Part shown: one piece after another, positions 19,741-28,855 of the stretch
How the letters are laid out: every line of letters begins with the position of its first letter
Numbering within the stretch: the stretch's first letter is position 1
Position numbers and translations under genes: made by a program
The notes under the pieces: generated by a model
Databases searched by the model: none
Told to the model about the DNA's origin: nothing
The model's input: only the letters and a program-made list of their open reading frames with translations
Assembly: GCF_024171695.1 (NCBI RefSeq)
Contig: NZ_JAMTCF010000015.1
Span: 1 to 64,000 of the forward strand
Length of the DNA: 64,000 nt
Direction of reading: 5' to 3'
From: Actinosynnema pretiosum
GTDB lineage: Bacteria; Actinomycetota; Actinomycetes; Mycobacteriales; Pseudonocardiaceae

Positions 19741-21062
19741 CGGGCGACCGCGCCCGCGAGCCCGCCCAGCTCGGCCACGTCCAGCTCCGGGTACACCGGG
19801 CAGCGGTGCACCGGCTCGAACGGCGAGAACGTCGCCCACGCCGGGTTCGCGCGCAGCGCGTTCGCCACCGGGTTGCGCGCGCTCCAGAAGTCGCCGCCCA
19901 GCAGCCGCACCACGTACATCTCCATCTCCTCCTCGGAGATGTCGCCCACCTCGGAGTGCGCCTCGGCCAGCGCGGGCAGCAGCTCGCCCTCGTAGAAGGA
20001 GAAGATCAGCCGCACGTACGTGTCGTAACCGGTCTTGAAGAAGTTCGAGTAGCCGGTGAGCGCCTGCTCCTCGTCGGCGGGCGAGTCGAGCGCCCGGCCG
20101 AGCGCCTCGGCGGCCTCCGCGCCCGTGGCCATGCCCACCAGCACCCCGCCGGAGAACATGGGGTCGCCGAAGCAGCCCGCGTCCCCGACCATCGCCCAAC
20201 CGGGGCCGACGACCTGGTCGGAGTGGTAGCTGTAGTCGGTCTCCACCCAGAAGTCCGAGGTCGCGGAGGTCCCGGTGAGCCGCTGGTTGATCCTGGGCAC
20301 CCGCTCGACCTGCTCGGCGAACGCCTCGGCGGGGGTGCGCCCGCGCAGCCGGTCGCGGTGCATCACCGTGCCCACGCTGATCCGGTCCGCCGACAGCGGG
20401 ATCGCCCAGATCCACCCGTCCGCGTGACTGCCGACCTGGATGTCGCCCTCGTGGCCGGGGTTGTGCGCCTCGTCCAGCCCGTCGCGGTGGTGGAACACCG
20501 CCACCATGCGCAGGTCCTCGATCATCCGCCGCAGCCCGAACCGGTTGGCCACCACGCCCGCGCGGCCGGTGGCGTCCACCACGTACCGGGCGCGCTCCTC
20601 GCGCTCGACGCCGCCCTCGCGGTAGCGCACGCCCACCACCCGGCCGCCCTCCTCCAGCAGCCCGACGACCTGCGCGCCCTCCCGCACGGTCGCACCCGCC
20701 GCGCGCGCCTGGTCCAGGTTCACCCGGTCGAAGTGCGAGCGCTCGACCTGGAAGGTCTCGTGGTGACGGCCTTCGCCGGTCTTGGCGAAGTCGGCGCGGA
20801 ACACCCCGGCGCGGAAGAACTTCGTGCCCGTGGGGTCGATGAACTCGCCGCCGCGCTTGACGACGTAGCCCTGCTCGCGCACCGCGTCCAGCAGGCCGTG
20901 CCGCTCCAGCAGGCCCACCATGTACGGCAGCATCGACTCGCCGATGTGGAACCGGGGGAACTCCTGCCGCTCCAGCACCAGCACCGAGCGGCCCTGCCGG
21001 GCGAGCACCGACGCGCACACGGCGCCCGAGGGCCCACCACCCATCACGATCACGTCGAGCAT
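19737..21062 (-). CDS. asm12: FAD-dependent halogenase
   Basis: 441 residues from ATG 21062, preceded by GGGAGG at good spacing. It has the flavin motif VIVMGGGPSGAVCAS and the flavin-dependent halogenase signature WIWAIP (WxWxIP). It also has the GDAGCFGDPMFSGGV segment typical of halogenases acting on phenolic or carrier-bound substrates. In ansamitocin biosynthesis Asm12 chlorinates the aromatic ring of proansamitocin (C19). It needs reduced flavin from a separate reductase, which is not in this window. It is the first gene of a leftward operon divergent from asm13. Confidence 0.93.
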   Translation of the reverse strand: MLDVIVMGGGPSGAVCASVLARQGRSVLVLERQEFPRFHIGESMLPYMVGLLERHGLLDAVREQGYVVKRGGEFIDPTGTKFFRAGVFRADFAKTGEGRHHETFQVERSHFDRVNLDQARAAGATVREGAQVVGLLEEGGRVVGVRYREGGVEREERARYVVDATGRAGVVANRFGLRRMIEDLRMVAVFHHRDGLDEAHNPGHEGDIQVGSHADGWIWAIPLSADRISVGTVMHRDRLRGRTPAEAFAEQVERVPRINQRLTGTSATSDFWVETDYSYHSDQVVGPGWAMVGDAGCFGDPMFSGGVLVGMATGAEAAEALGRALDSPADEEQALTGYSNFFKTGYDTYVRLIFSFYEGELLPALAEAHSEVGDISEEEMEMYVVRLLGGDFWSARNPVANALRANPAWATFSPFEPVHRCPVYPELDVAELGGLAGAVAR

Positions 21063-21307
21063 CAGGCCACGACCTCCCCGGCCGCCGGGCGGCGCGAAGC
21101 CGGTTCCCCGCGCGATCGTGACAGCCGGAACCCACGCTAGGAAGCCCGCCGGGCGGCGGCAATCCGTGGTTCCACCACCGGGTAACAAGTCACCCATCGG
21201 CGAGCCGGTTGCCGGAGTGTGGGCGCCCGGTGGAGCCGACCAGTGCGCGAGGGGCCTGCGCGGTGCTCCACTGTCCACATCCGACTCCCCGCCCTTCCGG
21301 AGGTCCC
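21063..21307. promoter_or_regulatory. Divergent intergenic region asm12 / asm13
   Basis: 245 bp separate the two divergent operons, so promoters in both directions must lie here. An imperfect inverted repeat, gggtaacaagtcaccc (21180-21195), and a short gtggttccaccac palindrome just before it are the only symmetric elements I noticed. No consensus -10/-35 pair is clear. The GGAGG at 21298-21302 serves asm13. Confidence 0.4.
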
Positions 21308-22306
21308 GTGCCCGGCGACCCGACCGACGACCTGCCAGCCCTTCCGCCCGACGTCCCGTCAGGTGGCGGGCTGTCGCGCGGTGAACCGGGCCCCGTGCCC
21401 GGCGAGCGCCCGCTGCTGGTGCTGGGCGCGGGCGTCATGGGCTGCGGCATCGCCGCGCTGGCGCTCTCCGGGGGCCTGTCCGTGCTCCTGGTGGACCCGG
21501 ACGCCGACCGGCTCGACGCGGCCCGCGCCGACGTGCGCGCGCACCTGCGGACCGCCCAGCTGCTCGGCGTCGCCACCGGCCCGCTCGGCGAGCTGACCAC
21601 CGCGACCGACCCGAGCGGAGCCCGCGACCCGATCGCCGTGGTGGAGGCGGTCACCGAGGACGTCGAGACCAAGGCCAAGGCGCTGACCGGGGTCTGCGCC
21701 ACCGTCCCGCCGGGCACCCCGCTGGTCTCCAACACCTCGTCCATCCCGATGGGCGAGCTGGCCCCGGCGCTGCCCAGGCCCGCCGACCTGGTCGGCGCGC
21801 ACTTCATGAACCCGCCCTGCCTGATCCCCTCGGTCGAGGTGGTGCGCGGCCCGCTGACCTCGGACGCGGCGTTCGCCGGGCTCACCGCCCTGCTGGCCCG
21901 CCTCGGCCGCACCCCCGTCCAGGTCGGCGACGCGCCGGGCTTCGTCACCAGCCGCCTGCTGCACCCGATGATCAACGACGCGGCGCGGGTGGTGGAGTCG
22001 GGCACCGCCGACGCCGCCGCCGTCGACGCGCTCATGCGCGACTGCCTCGGCCACCGCGAGGGCCCGCTGCGCACCGCCGACCTGATCGGCATCGACAACC
22101 TCGTCGACTCGCTGCGCGTGCTGCGCCAGCGCACCGGGGACGCGCGGTGCGAGCCGTGCGACCTGCTGCTCGCCAAGGTCGACGCGGGGCACCTCGGGCG
22201 CAAGAGCGGCCGGGGCTTCTACGACTACGGCTCCCCGGAGCGCCGCTCGCGCGACGGCGGCTCGCCCGACCGGGGCCGACACGACAGCGAAGGGGTGGGG
22301 CGATGA
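21308..22306 (+). CDS. asm13: 3-hydroxyacyl-CoA dehydrogenase-like enzyme of methoxymalonyl-ACP formation
   Basis: 332 residues from GTG 21308, with GGAGG six bases upstream. After about 35 Pro/Gly-rich residues comes a Rossmann motif LLVLGAGVMGCGIAALAL, then the family motifs NTSSIPMGELA and AHFMNPP. The C-terminal domain has GFVTSRLLHPMIN and GRKSGRGFYDY. In the methoxymalonyl-ACP pathway this enzyme oxidises glyceryl-ACP. It is the first gene of asm13-17 and overlaps asm14 by ATGA. Confidence 0.92.
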   Translation: MPGDPTDDLPALPPDVPSGGGLSRGEPGPVPGERPLLVLGAGVMGCGIAALALSGGLSVLLVDPDADRLDAARADVRAHLRTAQLLGVATGPLGELTTATDPSGARDPIAVVEAVTEDVETKAKALTGVCATVPPGTPLVSNTSSIPMGELAPALPRPADLVGAHFMNPPCLIPSVEVVRGPLTSDAAFAGLTALLARLGRTPVQVGDAPGFVTSRLLHPMINDAARVVESGTADAAAVDALMRDCLGHREGPLRTADLIGIDNLVDSLRVLRQRTGDARCEPCDLLLAKVDAGHLGRKSGRGFYDYGSPERRSRDGGSPDRGRHDSEGVGR

Positions 22307-22575
22307 CCACGGGCACGGAGTCGCGGACCGACGACGTCCAGGGCGCGGTGCTGGACTTCCTGCGCGCCCGCACCGGCGCCGAGTGGGACGCCGAGCGGGA
22401 CCTGTTCGCCGAGGGCGGCCTGTCGTCGCTGTTCGCGATGGAGCTGGTCGTGCACCTGGAGCAGCTCTTCGACGTCGAGATCGCGGGTTCCGACCTGCGG
22501 CTGGACAACTTCCGCACGGTGCGCGCCATGACCGCGCTCGTGGACCGGCTCCGCGCGGGAGGCGCCGGTGGCTGA
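22303..22575 (+). CDS. asm14: Stand-alone acyl carrier protein for methoxymalonate
   Basis: 90 residues. The phosphopantetheine site is in GGLSSLFAMEL, with Ser in place of the Asp usually preceding the attachment Ser. It carries the C3 unit taken from 1,3-bisphosphoglycerate through oxidation and O-methylation to methoxymalonyl-ACP. It overlaps both neighbours (ATGA with asm13, 8 bp with asm15), which fits tight co-translation. Confidence 0.93.
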   Translation: MTTGTESRTDDVQGAVLDFLRARTGAEWDAERDLFAEGGLSSLFAMELVVHLEQLFDVEIAGSDLRLDNFRTVRAMTALVDRLRAGGAGG

Positions 22576-23683
22576 CCGGGTGGCCGAGGCGACCGCGCTG
22601 GTCGAGCGGCTGGTCGCGGACCGCGCGGGGGAGTGGGACCTGGCGGGCGAGCTGCCGGTGGACGTGCTCCGCGAGCTCGGCGCGGCGGGCGTGCTGTGCG
22701 GGGAGGTCGCCGAGCGGCACGGCGGCCTGGGGCTCAGCAGCCTGGACAACGGCGAGCTGACCGCCCGCACCGGCGCGCTGTGCGGCTCGGTGCGCAGCGT
22801 CCAGACCTCGCAGGGCATGGCCGCCTGGACCGTGCGCCGCCTCGGCGACCAGGCGCAGCGCGCCGCCGTGCTGCCCAGGCTCACCGGGGGCGAGCTGGCC
22901 GCCGTGGCGCTCAGCGAGCCCGGCGCGGGCAGCGACCTGTCCGCCATGACCACCACCATCGAGGACGACCCCGGCGAACCGGGGACGGTCCTGGTGCGCG
23001 GCCACAAGGTGTGGACCACCGCCGCCCGCTACGCCGACCTGGTCCTCGTGGCGGGCAGGCGCGGCGACGGCGCGGCGGTCGCGCTGGTGCCGACGACCGC
23101 GCCCGGCGTCACGATCACCCCCGTCGCCCACCCGATGGGCTGCCGGGCCGCGGGCCACGCCGACGTCGAGCTGGACGACGTGCGCCTGCCCGCCACCTCG
23201 GTGCTGGGCGGCGCGGGCATCTCCCCGGCGCTGCTGGTCACCACGGTCCTGGCCCACGGCAGGCTGTCCGTGGCGTGGGGCTGCGTCGGCATCCTGCGCG
23301 CCTGCCTGGCCGCGTCCGCCGAGCACGCCCGCACCCGCCACCAGTTCGGCGCCCCGCTGGCCGCGCACCAGCTCGTCGCGGGCCACCTCGCCGACCTGCT
23401 GGTCGCCGAGCAGGTCAGCGCCAGGGTGTGCGAGCACGCCAGCCGCCGCTGGGACGAGGGCTCCGCCGAGCTGGTCACCGCGACCGTGCTCGCGAAGCAC
23501 GTCAGCGCAGGTCACGCCGCGCGCGCCGCCGCCACCGCCGTCCAGGTGCTCGCCTCGGCGGGAGCCCACGACGGCCACCCGGTCGCGCGCGCCTACCGGG
23601 ACGCCAAGCTCATGGAGATCATCGAGGGAAGCAACGAGATGTGCAGGCTCGTGCTCGCCGAGCACGCGGTGGCGACGGCGTGA
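22568..23683 (+). CDS. asm15: Acyl-CoA dehydrogenase-like enzyme of methoxymalonyl-ACP formation
   Basis: 371 residues. It has acyl-CoA dehydrogenase motifs: ALSEPGAGSDLSAM, the central beta-domain segment KVWTTAARYADLVLV and the C-terminal RDAKLMEIIEGSNEMCRL. It oxidises the hydroxymalonyl-semialdehyde or glyceryl-derived intermediate bound to Asm14. Starts at GTG 22568 inside the end of asm14 and overlaps asm16 by GTGA. Confidence 0.92.
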   Translation: MADRVAEATALVERLVADRAGEWDLAGELPVDVLRELGAAGVLCGEVAERHGGLGLSSLDNGELTARTGALCGSVRSVQTSQGMAAWTVRRLGDQAQRAAVLPRLTGGELAAVALSEPGAGSDLSAMTTTIEDDPGEPGTVLVRGHKVWTTAARYADLVLVAGRRGDGAAVALVPTTAPGVTITPVAHPMGCRAAGHADVELDDVRLPATSVLGGAGISPALLVTTVLAHGRLSVAWGCVGILRACLAASAEHARTRHQFGAPLAAHQLVAGHLADLLVAEQVSARVCEHASRRWDEGSAELVTATVLAKHVSAGHAARAAATAVQVLASAGAHDGHPVARAYRDAKLMEIIEGSNEMCRLVLAEHAVATA

Positions 23684-24051
23684 GCGGCGGCGGCGTGGGC
23701 GTGGGCGACGCGGGTAGCAGCGGCGTGGACGGCGACGGCGTGGGCGGTGGTGCGGGCGGCGACCTCGGTGGCGGCGTGGGCGCTGGCGATCTGGGTGGCG
23801 GCAGCGTGAGTACCGGCGACCTCCGTGACGGTGCCGTGGGCGGTGGCACGGGCGGCGACGGCCTCAGTGGCGGCGGTGTGGGCGGTGGCGGTGCTGGTAG
23901 CGGCGATCCGGGTGGTGACGGCGTGGGGGGCGGCGATCTGGGTGCCGGTGTGACTGGCGGCGACCTGGGTGGTGACGGCGTGGGTGGTGACGGCGCTGGA
24001 AGCGGCAGTGCCAACGTCGGCGGCGCAGGCGGTGGCAGCGCGAGCGGTGGC
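23680..24051 (+). repeat. Glycine-rich low-complexity region (GGC/GGT-rich degenerate repeats)
   Basis: 372 bp of degenerate ggcgac-ggcgtg-ggcggt type reiterations encode a Gly/Asp/Val/Ser-rich chain in frame with asm16. Base composition and third-position use differ from the flanking coding DNA. The opposite strand is also open, encoding Ala/Thr/His-rich sequence, but has no gene character. Confidence 0.8.
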
Positions 24052-25245
24052 CTGGTCAAGTGCCTGGTGTGGGACCTGGACGACACGCTCTGGCGCGGCA
24101 CCCTCGCCGAGGGCGACGCGCCGGTGCTGGACGAGCGGGTCCGGGCCGCGATCGTCGAGCTGGACGCGCGCGGCGTGCTCCAGTCCGTGGCCAGCCGCAA
24201 CGACCCCGAGCCCGCCCTCGCCGCCCTGGAGGCGCTGGGCGTCGCCGAGTACTTCGTGCTGCCCGAGATCGGCTGGGGCGCCAAGTCCGCCGCCGTCGCC
24301 CGCATCGCCGACCGGCTCGGCTTCGCGCACCGCGCCATCGCGTTCGTCGACGACCGGCCCGCCGAGCGCGCCGAGGTCGCCTTCCACCTGCCCGAGGTGC
24401 GCTGCTACCCGGCCGAGCGCGTGCTGGAGCTGTGCTCGCTGCCCGAGTTCAGCCCCGCCGTCGTCACGGAGGACGCCCGCAACCGGCGCGCCCTCTACCG
24501 GGCGGGCTTCGCGCGCGGCGCCGAGCAGGCCGCGTTCACCGGGCCCGACGAGGAGTTCCTGCGCTCGCTGGGACTGGTGCTGCGGATCGGCCGGGCCCAG
24601 CCGGAGGACCTGCACCGGGTCGAGGAGCTGACCGCGCGCACCAGCCAGATGAACGCCACCGGCGTGCACTACCCGCACGGCGAGCTGCGCGCCCTGCTGG
24701 ACGACCCGGCGCACGAGGTGCTGGTGGCGAGCCTGACCGACCGGTTCGGGCCGCACGGCGCGATCGGCATCGTCCTGCTGGAGCGGCACACCACCGCGTG
24801 GCACCTGAAGCTGCTGGCGACCTCGTGCCGCGTGGTGCCCTACGGCGTGGGCAGCGTGCTGCTGGACTGGCTGTCCGGGCAGGCGCTGGACGCGGGCGCG
24901 CACCTGGTGGCCGACTTCCGGCGCACGGACCGCAACCGCATGATGGAGATCGCCTACCGCTTCGCCGGGTACGACGACGCCGACTGCGCCTGCCGCGCCG
25001 AGCTGGCGGCGATGAGCGGCGATCCGAGGAACCCGGCCGCCGAGAACCCCGCCGCCGGGCCCCTCGCCGCCGGTGCTCCCGCCGTCCAGGGCAGCGCCTC
25101 CCGGAGCGCCGCCGCCACCGTCCCCGAGGCGCGTGCCGCCGCGAACCCGGTGCGGCGGCTGCACCTGCTCCCCGTGCCCCGACCCGCCCCGCGCGCGGTC
25201 ACCGTCGAAGCCCCGTCGCTGCTGGAGGTGCCCGCCCGTGGGTGA
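23680..25245 (+). CDS. asm16: FkbH-like glyceryl transferase/phosphatase with a glycine-rich N-terminal extension
   Basis: 521 residues if read from GTG 23680, which overlaps the asm15 stop. The catalytic part begins near residue 125 with the HAD motif VKCLVWDLDDTLW, followed by VASRNDPEPAL, AFVDDRPAERAEV and an acyltransferase-like half (TSQMNATGVHYPHGEL). FkbH homologues move glycerate from 1,3-bisphosphoglycerate to the ACP. Typical members are about 360 residues and start a few residues before the HAD motif. Here the first 124 residues (23680-24051) are over half glycine with repeated GGDGVGG/GGDL blocks. Another low-complexity insertion of about 45 residues precedes the normal C-terminal RRLHLLPVPRPAP. 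A later start is possible, but no good ribosome site is evident. Confidence 0.88.
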   Translation: MSGGGVGVGDAGSSGVDGDGVGGGAGGDLGGGVGAGDLGGGSVSTGDLRDGAVGGGTGGDGLSGGGVGGGGAGSGDPGGDGVGGGDLGAGVTGGDLGGDGVGGDGAGSGSANVGGAGGGSASGGLVKCLVWDLDDTLWRGTLAEGDAPVLDERVRAAIVELDARGVLQSVASRNDPEPALAALEALGVAEYFVLPEIGWGAKSAAVARIADRLGFAHRAIAFVDDRPAERAEVAFHLPEVRCYPAERVLELCSLPEFSPAVVTEDARNRRALYRAGFARGAEQAAFTGPDEEFLRSLGLVLRIGRAQPEDLHRVEELTARTSQMNATGVHYPHGELRALLDDPAHEVLVASLTDRFGPHGAIGIVLLERHTTAWHLKLLATSCRVVPYGVGSVLLDWLSGQALDAGAHLVADFRRTDRNRMMEIAYRFAGYDDADCACRAELAAMSGDPRNPAAENPAAGPLAAGAPAVQGSASRSAAATVPEARAAANPVRRLHLLPVPRPAPRAVTVEAPSLLEVPARG

Positions 25246-25900
25246 GCAGGTCGTCGTCACGCCCGCGCTGCTCGACTACGTCCGCGAGGTCTCCCAGCCG
25301 GAACCCGCCGCGCTGGCCGAGCTGCGCGCCGAGACCGCGCTGCTCCCCGGCGGCGGCGTCCTCCCCGTCCCACCGGGGGAAGGCGCTTTCCTCGCCCTGC
25401 TGGTCGCGCTCACCGGCGCCCGGTTGGTCGTGGAGGTCGGCACCTTCACCGGGTGCAGCACGCTGTGCCTGGCCTCCGCCCTCCCCGACGGCGGACGGGT
25501 GATCACCTGCGAGCTGAGCCCCAAGTGGCCCGCGATCGCCCGGCCGCACTGGGAGCGCGCGGGCGTCGCGGACCGGATCGAGGTGCTGGTCGGCGACGCC
25601 GCCGACAGCCTCGCCGGGCTGACCGGCGAGCTGGCAGGCCGGGTCGACCTGGTGTTCGTGGACGCGGACAAGGCCGGGTACCCGCGCTACTACGAGCTGG
25701 CCGTCGAGCTGGTGCGCCCCGGCGGGCTGGTCGTCGTGGACAACACCCTGTTCGCAGGCCGGGTCGCCGATCCCGCCGCGGTGGACCCCGACACCGAGGG
25801 CGTCCGGGAGCTCAACCGCAGGATCGCCGCCGACGACCGGGTCCAGGCCGTGCTGCTCGCGCACGCCGACGGCATGACCCTGGCCCGGCGCACCGGTTGA
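25238..25900 (+). CDS. asm17: SAM-dependent O-methyltransferase (methoxymalonyl-ACP)
   Basis: 220 residues, caffeoyl-CoA O-methyltransferase family (class I). Motifs: VVEVGTFTGCSTLCLA for SAM binding, VFVDADKAGYPRYY with the metal-binding DADK, and VVVDNTLFAGRV. It O-methylates the hydroxyl of hydroxymalonyl-ACP. The start at GTG 25238 overlaps the end of asm16. It ends the asm13-17 operon. Confidence 0.93.
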   Translation: MGEQVVVTPALLDYVREVSQPEPAALAELRAETALLPGGGVLPVPPGEGAFLALLVALTGARLVVEVGTFTGCSTLCLASALPDGGRVITCELSPKWPAIARPHWERAGVADRIEVLVGDAADSLAGLTGELAGRVDLVFVDADKAGYPRYYELAVELVRPGGLVVVDNTLFAGRVADPAAVDPDTEGVRELNRRIAADDRVQAVLLAHADGMTLARRTG

Positions 25901-26077
25901 GGTTTCCGCACCAGTGCGCACAGTGAGCGTGTCGATACATACGGTAGGGGGAAAAAGCCGCTGCGAACTCCCGAGCGCGCACCGGTCGCGAGTACCGTCC
26001 CGACGGTCCCGAGCGGACCCGCCCCAGCGGAGCGGCGGCAAGCGACCCGGAGCAACCACGCGCCTTGGAGACCAGTG
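25901..26077 (+). promoter_or_regulatory. Upstream region of asm18
   Basis: 177 bp. A lower-GC patch around 25930-25955 (gtgtcgatacatacggta) is the most promoter-like stretch in this part of the window and could hold a -10 box. No clear -35 and no SARP-type heptamer repeats were recognised. GGAG at 26067-26070 is the ribosome site for asm18. Confidence 0.35.
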
Positions 26078-28831
26078 ATGCGCTTTCAGCTCTTGGGGCC
26101 GCTCGAAGTCGTCGACCGGTCCCGGCCGGTGGCGCTCGGCGGTGCCAAGCAGCGTGCCGCGCTCGGCTACCTGCTGCTGCACCCGAACAGCGTGGTGCCC
26201 ACCAGCAGCCTGCTCAAGGCGCTGTGGCCGCAGGACATGCCGCCGACCGGGCGCAAGATGCTCCAGAACGCGGTCGCCGCCCTGCGCGGCGTGCTGTCCG
26301 CCGCCGGTGACGGGCCCGGCGCGCCCGCCCTGCTCACCCACACCCCCGGCTACCTGCTGCGCGTGGACCCGGAGGACGTGGACCTGAGCCGCTTCCGCAG
26401 GCTCGTCCACGCCGGGCGCGCCGACCTCGCGGCGGGCTCCTGGCAGCGCGCCGCCCGCACCCTGCGCGACGCGATCGGGCTGTGGCGCGGGCCGCTGCTG
26501 GCCGACCTGGTCGAGCAGGGCGTGGAGTGGCCCGAGCTGGTGGCCGTGCGCAACACCCGGCTGGCCGCGCTGGAGGACTGCGTCGAGGCCGAGTTCGCGT
26601 CCGGCCGCTACGGCGAGATGATCTACGAGCTGGAGCGGTGGGTCGAGGCCGAGCCGCTGCGCGAGCGGCTGTGCGGCCAGCTCATGCGGGCGCTCTACCA
26701 CTGCGGCAGGCAGGCCGACGCGCTCGGCGCGTACCGGCGCACCAAGGCCAGGCTGGTGGAGGAGCTGGGGCTCGACCCCGGCCGCGAGCTGCGCGAGCTG
26801 GAGCGGGCGATCCTCAACCAGGAGGTCCCGCACCGGCTCCCCGCACCGGCCCGGCGCGAGGCGCTGGCCGCCGCGCGGTCCGGACCGGCCGAGGTCGGCG
26901 GGCCGGTCGCCGCGCCCCCGGTCGGGATCGCCCAGCAGCGGCAGGCGCCCCCGGAACCCGCGCCCGCCGCGTTCACCCCGCCCGCGCCGGTGCCCCCGCC
27001 GCCCGTGCCGCCCGCGCAGACCGCAGAGCTCAAGCACGTCAGCGTCCTCATGGTCCTCACCCGGTTCGAGCACGACGTGGCCGCCGCCCCGCCCGAGGAG
27101 GTGGACGACGCGCTGAGCGGCGTCGCCGCCGCGGTGCGCGAGGAGGTAGAGCGCGCGGGCGGCGTCGTCACCGCCAAGGCGGCGTCGCTGATCGTCGCCC
27201 TGTTCGGCTCCACCCGCAGCGGCGAGGACGACGCCACCAGGGCGGTGCGCGCCGCGCTCGCCGTGCGCGACCGGCTCGCCTGCGGACCGCGCGGGTCCGA
27301 GCCCGCCGCGCTCGGCGTCACCGCCGCCGTCGCCACCGGGCACGCGCTGGTGCGGCGCCACCCCGAGCGCGCGCCCGAGGTCGGCGGCGGCGTCCTCGAC
27401 CGCTGCATGAGGCTGCTCGCGCACGTCTCGCCGGGCGAGGTCCGGGTGTGCGAGGAGACCAGGGGCGCCAGCGAGGGCGCCATCGGCTACGACGGCTCCC
27501 ACGACCCGGTGCGCGGCTCGTGGGCCATCGGGGCCAGGCAGGGCGCGGGCGGGCCCCCGGCGGTGCCGCCGCTGGTGGACCGGGACCGCGAGCTGGCCCT
27601 GCTGCGCGGGCTGCTGGAGCAGGTCGGCCGCAGGTCCAGGACCCACCTGGTGACCGTGCTCGGCGAGCCGGGCATCGGCAAGAGCAGGCTCGTGGACGAG
27701 TTCCAGCGCGTGGCCGAGACCTCGACGACCGTCGTGGTCCGCTGCCCCCGCCTCGGCGGAGGGGGCGACCTCGCCCCGCTCGCCGCCGCGCTCGCCCCGC
27801 GCATGGGCATCGGCCCCGCCGACCCGGTCGGGCTGGTCGCCGCCAAGCTCGCCGCCGCAGCGCGCGGCAGCGGCGGCGCGGGCGAGCGCGCGGACCGGTT
27901 GCTGGCCAGGCTGCGCGTCCTGTTCGGGCTCGACGTGCCCGACGCGCTCCCGGACGGCTCGTTCGCGGCGTGGCGGCACGTGCTGGAGGACCTCGGCGGC
28001 GCGGACCCGCTCGTGCTCGTCCTGGAGGACCTGCACTGGGCCGGTGAGGCGCTGCTGGACTTCGTCGACCACCTCACCGCCGAGGCGACGTCGTTCCCGC
28101 TGCTGGTCGTGGTCACCGCGCGCCCCGAGCTGTTCGACCGGCGCCCGTCCTGGGGCGGCGGCAAGGCCGAGGCCAGCACGATCACGCTCGACCCGCTCGC
28201 CGACCAGGACGTCGAGCGGCTGCTCACCGCCCTGTGCGGGCGGCGCGGTCCCGCGTCCGCCACGACCGACGAGGCGCGCGCCGCCTACCGCGCGGTGATC
28301 GCCCACATCGGCGGGAACCCGCTGTTCGCCGTCGAGTACGCCAGGGTGCTCGCCGACGCGGGAACCCCGCAGGGGGGCGGCGGGCAGTCGCCGCCGCTGC
28401 CGCCGCTGGTGCGCAGGGTCGTGGCGGCCCGCATCGACAGCCTGCCCGCCGACGCCAAGGCGGTGCTGCTCGACGCGGCCGTCCTCGGCGACGACCTGTG
28501 CGAGGAGGGGGTGCGCGCGCTCGGCGGCGGCGCCGTGCCCGACGTGGCGCGCGCGCTGGAGCACCTGGAGCGGCGCGAGGTCCTGCGCCGGGACCGGGAC
28601 GCCGAGCGCGCCACCGCCTACGCGTTCCGCAGCCCGCTCGTGCGCGACGTCGCCTACCTGACCATCCCCCAGCACGCCCGAGCCGAGAAGCACCGGCGAG
28701 CGGCCGACTGGTTGGAGCGCGTGCCCGGTCACGACGCGCTGCGGCTGGTCCACCACGGGCTCAGGTCGGGCGGGTGCCGCCCGACCGAGCCCCCGCCCGT
28801 GCTCCCGCAACCCCGGCAGCACGCGCGCTGA
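26078..28831 (+). CDS. asm18: SARP-family regulator fused to a cyclase-like and AAA ATPase domain
   Basis: 917 residues from ATG 26078 (GGAG seven bases upstream; GTG 26075 is an alternative). Residues 1-95 form an OmpR-type winged helix (FQLLGPLEVVD to TPGYLLRVDPEDVDL). Residues 96-245 form the bacterial transcriptional activation domain ending in ELGLDPGRELRELERAIL. After a Pro-rich linker, residues about 315-480 resemble a class III nucleotide cyclase (LKHVSVLMVLTRFEHD, ALFGSTRSGEDDATRAVRAAL) that lacks the metal-binding Asp. An ATPase follows with Walker A GEPGIGKS and Walker B VLVLEDLHW. SARPs activate antibiotic clusters; this is the likely positive regulator here. asm19 follows 24 bp downstream. 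Confidence 0.9.
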   Translation: MRFQLLGPLEVVDRSRPVALGGAKQRAALGYLLLHPNSVVPTSSLLKALWPQDMPPTGRKMLQNAVAALRGVLSAAGDGPGAPALLTHTPGYLLRVDPEDVDLSRFRRLVHAGRADLAAGSWQRAARTLRDAIGLWRGPLLADLVEQGVEWPELVAVRNTRLAALEDCVEAEFASGRYGEMIYELERWVEAEPLRERLCGQLMRALYHCGRQADALGAYRRTKARLVEELGLDPGRELRELERAILNQEVPHRLPAPARREALAAARSGPAEVGGPVAAPPVGIAQQRQAPPEPAPAAFTPPAPVPPPPVPPAQTAELKHVSVLMVLTRFEHDVAAAPPEEVDDALSGVAAAVREEVERAGGVVTAKAASLIVALFGSTRSGEDDATRAVRAALAVRDRLACGPRGSEPAALGVTAAVATGHALVRRHPERAPEVGGGVLDRCMRLLAHVSPGEVRVCEETRGASEGAIGYDGSHDPVRGSWAIGARQGAGGPPAVPPLVDRDRELALLRGLLEQVGRRSRTHLVTVLGEPGIGKSRLVDEFQRVAETSTTVVVRCPRLGGGGDLAPLAAALAPRMGIGPADPVGLVAAKLAAAARGSGGAGERADRLLARLRVLFGLDVPDALPDGSFAAWRHVLEDLGGADPLVLVLEDLHWAGEALLDFVDHLTAEATSFPLLVVVTARPELFDRRPSWGGGKAEASTITLDPLADQDVERLLTALCGRRGPASATTDEARAAYRAVIAHIGGNPLFAVEYARVLADAGTPQGGGGQSPPLPPLVRRVVAARIDSLPADAKAVLLDAAVLGDDLCEEGVRALGGGAVPDVARALEHLERREVLRRDRDAERATAYAFRSPLVRDVAYLTIPQHARAEKHRRAADWLERVPGHDALRLVHHGLRSGGCRPTEPPPVLPQPRQHAR

Positions 28832-28855
28832 TCCCCACAGACAGGGAGCCCAGCA

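Noticed and set aside
23680..24051. Possible separate PE-PGRS-like or antisense Ala/Thr-rich gene
   Set aside because: The glycine-rich frame runs directly into the FkbH domain and shares its start overlap with asm15. Neither strand has an independent ribosome site.
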